Of a stretch of DNA of 64,000 nt, positions 57,476 to 64,000 are shown one piece after another; position 1 is the stretch's first letter; every line of letters starts with the position of its first letter. Source of the DNA: Ochotona curzoniae (taxonomy: Eukaryota; Chordata; Mammalia; Lagomorpha; Ochotonidae); NCBI RefSeq assembly GCF_017591425.1, contig NW_024465885.1, positions 46,619,001 to 46,683,000 on the forward strand. The letters are read 5' to 3'. Made by a program: the position numbers and the translations under genes. Under the pieces are notes generated by a model. It was not told the origin of the DNA. It saw nothing but the letters and a program-made list of their open reading frames with translations, and searched no databases.

Positions 57476-57676
57476 AGGGCCTGGGAAAGCAGTGGAGGAT
57501 GGCCCGAAGCCTTGGGACTCTACGTGCACATGGGAGCCCTGGAAGAAGCTCCTGGTTTCCCCTCTGCTCAGTTTTTGTCAGTTGCGGCTACTTGGGGAGT
57601 GAACCAGTGGATGGAGGACCTTTCTCTCTGCCTCTATTTCTCTCTGAAAATTTGCCTTTCAAAGAAAAAAAAAATC
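57476..57676 (+). repeat. CSINE, 5' truncated
   Basis: It starts at 'gggcctgggaaagcagtgga' and ends 'tttgcctttcaaag' with an A-run. No head. Confidence 0.88.
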
Positions 57677-58660
57677 AATCCATTTCCTGTGGATTTGTAC
57701 TGCTTTTTGTGAAGTTGCTTAAGCCTGTGCAGATCCTGATTACAGCCTTGCTAATTACAGATTCCACCATGCTGGACTGTAGGTCTTTGGGAGTAAATCA
57801 AGTTGAACTTCTTTCTAGCAGCTAAGCTGGAACTTCTTACTCCGCCTACCCAGGCCCTGGCCAATGCCATTCTCTGTATTCACATCTACAGTTTGACTAT
57901 TTCATTCCATTATTTTTACACCAGGTGATCTTTATTTCTTGAAAGCATTTTGCCATATTCACTTCATATGTTGAAATCTGTGTGTGTGTAACTGTTTGGA
58001 AGGCAAGCGTGGATATACCAAGCTCACATTATGTGCAATTCATGCCAAAGTTTGTAAAATGAGGTAAGAGAGCTATGTTATTACGTAAAGGGTATCACTT
58101 GGTAACATTTATAAATATCCATATACTAAGTAATATGGCGTCCGCACATATTTTACCACATGTGTTAGCTTCCACGTATGAGAAGGGCTGTGGTACCTCT
58201 ATAAGTGGAAACATGTACTGTTTTTGAACAACTGGCTTATTTTACTTTGCATAATGTCCTCCAGGCCTTTCCACAGTGTCCCTGATGGATTGCAGGATTT
58301 CCTTCCTTCTTAAGGCTGGAAAACAGTCCATTGCATGTAAGAATTGCATTTTTCTTGTTCCATTCATTTGTCAAACATTTAGGTTTGCCATCTCATCTGG
58401 CTAATGTGAATAACGCTGCAGTGACCACGAGAGAGGGAAAGTATATACTGATTTCAGTTCTTGCAAACACCCAGGGGCAGAATTGCTGTTGGCGGTTCCT
58501 ATTTATGCAACATTTTTGAGGAATCTCCACATGTCACCTTCCCATCTCCAGGAACAAAGGCCTTTTTCTTGTGTCCTTTGGAGAAATATCTTTTGCCTCC
58601 TTGCCCATTTTAAGATCAGAGCACTTTTGTTGTTGGTGGTGGTTGGTTTTATTTTTGTTT

Positions 58661-58988
58661 TTTAAACATTTTTTACTTATTTTTAATGGAGGGACAGATT
58701 TTACAGAGAGCAGAAAAGAGAGAGAGAGAGCTTTTCCATCTGTTTTGTCACTCCCTAAATGATCACAACAGTTAGCACTGAACCAAAAGGAAGCCAGGAG
58801 CAAGGATCCTCTTTGAGTCTCCCACATAGGTACACGGACCCCAGGCTTTGGGCCAACCTCTGCTGCTTTCCCAGGCTATAAACAGAGAGCTAGATGGGAA
58901 GTGAACCAACCAGACATGAACTGGCGTCCATGTGGGATGTTGGCACTGGTAGATGGAGGGCTAGCCAGTTGAACCATCAGGTTGGTCA
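58661..58988 (-). repeat. CSINE inserted in the old L1
   Basis: Reversed CSINE with tail 'tttttacttatttttaatgg' and head 'gccagttgaaccatcagg'. The flanks 'ttggttttatttttgttt' (about 58639) and 'ttggctttgtttttgttt' (about 58998) look like a diverged target-site duplication. Confidence 0.88.
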
Positions 58989-59359
58989 TAGTTGGTTGGC
59001 TTTGTTTTTGTTTGTTTGCTGTTGAGTTATCAGAGCTCTTTATATATTTTGAATATTAATCCCTTATCAGGTACATGATTTATAAGTGTTTTCTCCAATT
59101 TTCCAAGTTTCCTTTTCATTTTTTTACAGAAGCTTTTTTTTGTCTGGTGTAGCTCCATTTTTCTGTTTTTTCTTTTGTTGCTTATGCTGTTAACGATACA
59201 CTCCATGTGTCATTGCCAAGAACAATGTCACAAAGTTTTCCTCTTGTGTTTTCTTCTAGAAGTTCCCTGTTTTAGCTTTAAGTATATAACTCATTATGAG
59301 TTGATATTTTTGTGTGTGGTCTAAGATAAGGATTCAATTTTAATTGTTTGTGGATGTCT

Positions 59360-59680
59360 TTTTTAAAAAAGAATTCTTTATTTTTATTGGAAAGTCAGAT
59401 GTGCAGAGAGAAGGAGAGGCAGAGAGAAAGAGCTTCCAACTGCTGGTTCACTCCCCAAGTGGCCACAGTGGCCAGGGCTAGGCCAATCCGAAGCCAAGAG
59501 TCAGGAGCTTCATCTGGGTCTCCCATGTGGGTACAGGGTCCCAAGGCTTTAAGACGTCCTCTATAGCTTTCCCAGGCCACAAGCAGGGAGCTGAAAGGGA
59601 AGTGGAGTGGCCGGGACATGAACCCGCATCTGTGTGGAATCCCAGCACGAGTAAGGCAAGGATTTAGCCATTGACCCTAT
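59360..59680 (-). repeat. CSINE inserted in the old L1
   Basis: Reversed CSINE with tail 'ttctttatttttattggaaa', 'ggttcactccccaagtggcc' and head near 'aaggatttagccattgaccc'. The L1 sequence continues on both sides. Confidence 0.9.
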
Positions 59681-60454
59681 TTCTGTACTCTTTAGTCTGT
59701 TCCGTTGGCCTCTATGTTGGTCCACCAGAATCCTGCTGTTTAATTATTTTGTAACATTGTTTGAAATCGGGAAGTGTAGTTCCTCCAGTTTTGTCCTTTT
59801 TTCCCTTAAGATTATTTTGAGTCTTTTGTGATTCTAAATTAATCTTAAGATTGTATTTTCTATTTCTGTAAAAATGACACTGGAATTTCAAAGGAATTGC
59901 ACTGAATCCGTACCTCTCTTTGAGTAGCATGGGCATATTAACAATATTGTCTTTTAATTCATGAAATGGGATGCCTTTTCATTTATTTGTATCTTTTTTT
60001 TCTTCATCATTTTATAATCTCTAATGTACAATCTTTCATCTCCCCAGTCAAATGTGTTTCTCTGAGTGTTTTATTCTAGTTGAGTATTTATTCTCTCTTT
60101 TTTTTTGATAATTGATTTTTACTGTATAGAAACACTACTGATTTTTGTATGTTGACCTTTATCCTGTAACTTTACTGAGTTTACCTATTAGCTTTAATAG
60201 TGGTAGATATTTGAAAGGGAAGCTCCTTTAGATTTTCAACTTAGAAATTGTGTTAAAATTTTCATTTATTCCTTTCTGATTTGGATGCCCATCTGACTTC
60301 CAAATTTATGGTTTTGCAGAAAGTTTCTATTTTGCATATTAAAGTCGAATAGTGTTATTTTTTTTTTCATTTTCTTTGCATTCCTCGACAATGCGGTTGA
60401 TCCTCTAAGGGGCCTGCACCGAGGATTAAACCAGTCACAGATCAGCAATATTTG

Positions 60455-60755
60455 GAAGGATGAGCACAGCTGAGGCTCTGCTCGGTCCCTGCACCATGTA
60501 TCACAGTGTCCGTGTTTGAATCCCGGCTCTGCTTCCAATCCCAGCTTCTTGCCAGTGTGCACGTTAGAGGACAGAGTGCCAGCTCACGCACTTGGGTCTG
60601 TGCCAACCATGCGGGAGACCCAGATTGAGTCCTGGAATCCTGGCTTTACCCTGGCCCAGCCCTAGCTGTTGTGAATGTTTGAAAAGCAAACCACTGGATA
60701 AAAGCTCTTTCTTCTCTTTGCCTCTTTTTACCATTCAAATAAAGTGAAAATAGTA
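60455..60755 (+). repeat. CSINE, diverged
   Basis: 'gggagacccagattgagtcc', 'agctgttgtgaatgtttgaa' and the end 'accattcaaataaagtgaaa' follow CSINE order. The head is eroded. Confidence 0.75.
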
Positions 60756-60944
60756 ACTAACTTTTTAAAAGAAAATATTCGGGGAAATTATGTTTGTCGT
60801 GAACAGTACTGATTTTCCCTTGATGTTTTTCCCTAAACCGTAGAGCAGGACGACCAATTCTGTAACATCTATGTGGTATTAGGTTTTCCAACTGGCCAAG
60901 AGATGATAAGAAGGTGTTGTAAATTTCCTGCTAACATGACTCAT

Positions 60945-61273
60945 TAAAAATATATATTTATTTGTTTTTATCTGAAAGGCACAGTTACAGAAATATAAGG
61001 AAAGACAGAGATTTTTCATCCATGAGTTAATTCCCCAAATGGCTACAAAAGCCAGAACTAGGCCAATCCAAACTTGGAAGCCAGGAGCCTCTTCTGGGTC
61101 TGCCACGTGGGTGCAGGGTCCCAAGACTTTGGGCCGTCCTCTGCCGCCTTCCCAGGTCATAAGTAGGAAACTGGATTGGAAGTGGAGCCCCCAGTACTCG
61201 AACCAGTGCCCATATGGGATACTGACACCACAGACGGAGTCTTAGCTTGCCATGCCATGGCATTGCTCCCAGC
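60945..61273 (-). repeat. CSINE, full length
   Basis: From 'taaaaatatatatttatttg' through 'cacgtgggtgcagggtccca' to a head ending 'catgccatggcattgctccc'. Confidence 0.9.
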
Positions 61274-63299
61274 AAAGCCCACGGTGGAGGGGGAGGAGCA
61301 GACCTTGTTGTGGTTGCTGAGGGGTGAGGTGCACCTGCTCAGTGTATTCACAGTGGTGATGTCTTCCCGAGGACAAAGGATGAGCAGCATGAGAAGGGGC
61401 AGAAATCCGGGCAGGTGACATTCCCCACGGTCTATGAACCTGCCCGCAGATACTGCTCAGCAGAGCTTCAGCACCAGGAGCGACCAAAAGCTAGGAAGCT
61501 GGTGGCAGCAGACATGAGGTGAGGTGGGAAGGGAGTGGGGCGGGGCCCTGTGGGGACACACCCCCTGCTTCTTACCTCTGCCCGCCCTCCTGTGGAGTAT
61601 TCCTGAGCAGAAGGCCCCAGCTTCCTCCTGGAAGTCACGCCCCTGCCAGAGTGGAGAGATTCCAACCCGTGCCTCACCTCGCAGTCACGACATCTCAGCC
61701 TTTTGGCTTGAAGAAATGATTGCTTTTTCCTTTCTGTCCAGACCCTTCCATGGCTCTCCGTCGCGCCCGCCCTCTTTGCACGCGCAGACTCTGCCCTCCC
61801 CTCACTCGCCTGGAGAACAGACCAGGGTCATCTGGGAAGGAGGTTTGGCACAGTCACTGCTTGTCAAACGCTGTGGTTTTGTGGTGAACCCAGCAGCCTG
61901 GGAATTCTAATAAGGCTGGCTTCATGGGTAATTTGGGATGAGTTATTTGTTCTGTTCCTCGTTTGGCGGCTCTGCAAAATGGGGTAGATAATAATACAGC
62001 CCAATTCCGAAGCCATAACAAGATGATGGAAATGAGAGTGGTCACCTCCAGCTGACCATGAACTTGGGTGCTGCAGAAATGCAGAACGAAATATTATCAT
62101 TCTTCAGGGGAATCAGGTTTCTTGAAGAGTTCTGCGACTTAGTCACTCATTAAAAAAATAAAGGAAAAATAGAAGTGATTGCAGCCAGAGCTGCATGGGT
62201 CATTTTCAAGAACAGGACCACACGTTGGAAAAGGGGGTCACAACGGGATCTGAGGGGTCTCCTAGGCCATGTTGTAGGTGCTGTGGCATACATCATGGCC
62301 AGCCTATGCCCAGGGTCTAGTGGGTTTTCAGCCCTAAATCATATATTAAGGCATGATCTGGTTTGTAGACCTGTTGGCCCGATTCCATACTCTAGAGCAC
62401 TCTCCTAACAACCAACCCGGAAAAAAAAAAAAAGCCAGAACTTTTTTTTTTCAAACTCACAAGTGCATGTGCTGTAAACATGGGTCTGAGGTTAGAATAT
62501 TGAGTTCCCTGAATATCAACAATCTGTCTTTCCCCATTAATCAGCTGCTTACGATCCCGGCCCTCTTGTGGGCCACGGGGCCGTCACTGACGATTCTCTG
62601 TCAAGGAGACATGGAATTGTGCAGACATGTGCTTAAAGAGGAATTTTCCCCTCTTGTTACGTTTATGTAGGAAATTATTTAGAAAATGTTGCTTCACGCA
62701 GAGAAGTTCAAGGACTGTGGGGAAGGGGGTTGGGACCAGGGACGTTGGAGATGCGAGGGACTCGGTGAACCCTTTTACAGACAGGGCTCAGCAAGGAGAG
62801 GCTCCTCAACTTGTGGGGCCTTGTTCCCCTTACACCCCCAGTCCACCCATCCATTTCTAGCAGCAAAACTAACAATCTTCAAGTCGCTGCCCGTCTTCTC
62901 CCAGGCGCCGTCACCCCACAGTTGAATTGACTTGTGAAGAGAGGGGATGGATGCTCAGATTCCCCAAACAGGAAAGAACACTGGTGACCCCACAGTTCCT
63001 GCCTGCCCTTCCCCCAACCCCAAGCGCCCCATCTGTTCTGCGTGGTTGTTGGGCATGTCCAAAGCAAAGGGGACGGACTCCGAATGTGGCCTCCTTTGAA
63101 AGCTAAGCCTGACAGACACCCAGGAGAGAAAGCAGGTTGGCATTTAAGCCCTCCATGGTCAGTTGGGTATGGGCCCATGGCAGCCTGCAGATCCCAGAAC
63201 CCATGAATGCGCTGGTTCCTGATAGGAAATGGGGTAGTGCTTGCTCAGAACTCATACCTGTCCTCCTGGGCACTTTGAATCCTCTCTGGACGACTCGGA
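61274..63299. other. 2 kb of mostly unique DNA, no gene recognised
   Basis: Apart from a MIR (61920-62045) nothing is recognised. A-runs lie at about 62420-62433 and a T-run at about 62442. Confidence 0.45.
61920..62045 (+). repeat. MIR SINE remnant
   Basis: 'gggatgagttatttgttctg', 'ggctctgcaaaatggggtag' and 'ataataatacagcccaattc' follow the MIR 3' half (ctcatctgtaaaatggggataataatag). Confidence 0.7.
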
Positions 63300-63430
63300 A
63301 TTCCTACTCCAATGTGATGACGTAACATCAGTTACATCATCAGTTGTTCCACTGTATATAGTTCAGGGAAAAATGACAAGAAACAAAGACTGCCCATGTT
63401 TTGTACAAACAGGATTTTATTTTTTTTAAA
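63300..63430 (+). mobile_element. MER2/Tigger-type DNA transposon remnant
   Basis: 'actgtatatagttcagggaa', 'aaatgacaagaaacaaagac', 'tgcccatgttttgtacaaac' and the T-run follow the 3' half of MER2 (tactgtattgtttagggaataatgacaagaaa...gtacatgttcagtacag). It is the second copy of the same part as at 25.9-26.2 kb. It explains the apparent TATA box and the reverse AATAAA here. Confidence 0.65.
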
Positions 63431-63584
63431 TCGTCCTAGCCAGCAATCGATGGGATCAGAGGGCTGCATATTGTAGATATTTTTCATGACAGAAGTCCAC
63501 TATCGATTGGGAGTATGTGCCAAGTGGCAGGTGTTTGGCACAGGTGTTAAGACACCATGAAAGACCGTAAGGGACTGGGAAGGA

Positions 63585-63870
63585 TAGGAAAGCGACGACG
63601 AGAGGGACCGGGAAGGACCGGGAGGCCGTGGGACCCCCGCCCGCGCGCTCTCGATGGCGGCCAGGTGGAGTGCTTCCGAAGGTGCAGGGCTGAGCTGCTG
63701 GGGACCAACCGCAGGCCTGGAAGCCAGCAGCCCTGGCGGCTGTTGGCGCCCGGACGTTGTCGGGCATGGAGTCCGCTCGCCGCGGGTGGCCAGGGCTGGC
63801 CGAGGACGCAGGGCCATGCTGCCCCGCTTGCGTGAGTGGGATGCGCACCGCGTGCCTTTCCCCTGCTCGC
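63585..63870. promoter_or_regulatory. CpG-rich block, possible promoter or first exon
   Basis: About 30 CpG dinucleotides lie within roughly 290 bases (counted by eye), far above anything else in the window. There are clusters such as 'ccgcccgcgcgctctcgatg' and 'gtccgctcgccgcgg'. A good splice donor 'ttgc|gtgagt' lies on the plus strand at 63832. Several frames are open on both strands, as expected of GC-rich DNA; none is recognisable. CpG islands usually mark promoters, so a gene may start here or beyond the right edge. The island is small, and a methylation-free GC-rich repeat cannot be excluded. Confidence 0.5.
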
Positions 63871-64000
63871 CCCCAGGCACAGGTGCCCCCCTCCCCCGTC
63901 GGGTTGTGGCAAATGCACACTCAATGTGCTTTCAACAGCCTGTAGGTCTTAACGGTGTGCAGAAGTTGAGGGCAGAGGAACGGGGCCTTCGTTTTTCTTG

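Larger units (their letters stand above)
57880..60360 (-). mobile_element. Ancient L1 (L1M type), 5' truncated
   Basis: On the plus strand this reads as the complement of an old L1 from its 3' UTR into the reverse transcriptase. In order: 'ggcttattttactttgcata', 'tggattgcaggatttccttc', 'gctaatgtgaataacgctgc', 'attgctgttggcggttccta', then 'tctgttccgttggcctctat', 'atcgggaagtgtagttcctc', 'gaattgcactgaatccgtac', 'ttttgtatgttgacctttat' and 'gatttggatgccca'. It is full of stops, so inactive. Two CSINEs interrupt it (58661-58988, 59360-59680). No 5' end is present. Confidence 0.85.

Noticed and set aside
63352..63362. TATATA box after the bZIP palindrome, suggesting a TATA promoter
   Set aside because: It lies in the same MER2 remnant (the 'tatagtt' of the element) and no transcript start is supported.
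63410..63425. AATAAA on the minus strand, suggesting a 3' UTR end of a minus-strand gene
   Set aside because: The surrounding bases match the T-rich part of a MER2/Tigger remnant, which explains the signal.
1..64000. tRNA-like sequences at the heads of many ~300-base repeats
   Set aside because: These are the tRNA-derived 5' parts of CSINEs, not functional tRNA genes. No cloverleaf with intact arms was recognised.
1..64000. Endogenous retrovirus or viral coding sequence
   Set aside because: No gag, pol or env-like frame and no paired LTRs were recognised. The reverse-transcriptase-related sequence present belongs to L1.

Overview
This is nuclear DNA from a lagomorph, most likely a pika (Ochotona). 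The evidence is the repeat content. More than thirty copies or fragments of the tRNA-derived lagomorph CSINE are scattered on both strands. They carry its typical blocks: a head with 'gcatcccatatgggc', a middle with 'gggagacccggaagaagctcctgg', and a tail with 'tttcaaataaataaatctt'. Three copies (37.05, 42.19 and 47.88 kb) have the 'gggcccggcgc...cctcaccttgcacgc...gtgaatcatcggatggaagatcttcctctctgtctctcc' layout that I associate with pika rather than rabbit. The species call rests on memory of these families, not on a search.

I find no convincing protein-coding gene. Every long open frame lies in a repeat, in low-complexity DNA, or in GC-rich DNA with several frames open at once, and none has recognisable domain order plus plausible splice sites. 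The window is best read as intergenic or intronic DNA made of transposon layers. The one gene-like signal is a CpG-rich block at the right end (63.58-63.87 kb) with a consensus-like splice donor.

Layout. 0-3.2 kb: mostly unique DNA with a tail-to-tail inverted CSINE pair. 3.5-6.15 kb: a long degenerate tandem array joined to an L1-like 3' tail with poly(A). 6.15-12.3 kb: CSINEs and unique DNA. 12.3-15.57 kb: a minus-strand L1 with 5' UTR, broken ORF1, only the first part of ORF2, and a 3' UTR; it is interrupted by a CSINE with a 14-bp target-site duplication. 15.6-24.3 kb: mainly unique DNA with CSINEs. 24.38-24.94 kb: GC-shifted ancient L1 3' end. 25.75-26.18 kb: two old DNA-transposon remnants. 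27.86-28.25 kb: a young 5'-truncated insertion of the same 3' tail seen at 6 kb, with a 17-bp target-site duplication. 28.2-41.9 kb: unique DNA, including a candidate conserved non-coding element (33.76-34.24 kb), a mariner-like MITE (36.33-36.51 kb) and a short interstitial telomeric repeat (39.6 kb). 41.9-54.3 kb: CSINE clusters, a 350-nt polypyrimidine tract, a 12-unit minisatellite, a CA-rich tract and two nested-SINE sites. 57.9-60.4 kb: an ancient minus-strand L1 remnant carrying two CSINEs. 61.3-64 kb: unique DNA, a MER2/Tigger remnant and the CpG-rich block.

Relative ages can be read from nesting and decay. MIR, L2, MER2 and L1M remnants are oldest. Diverged CSINEs come next. The pika-type CSINEs and the 27.9-kb tail insertion are youngest. 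All coordinates of repeats are approximate to about 5-20 bases unless a target-site duplication fixes them.
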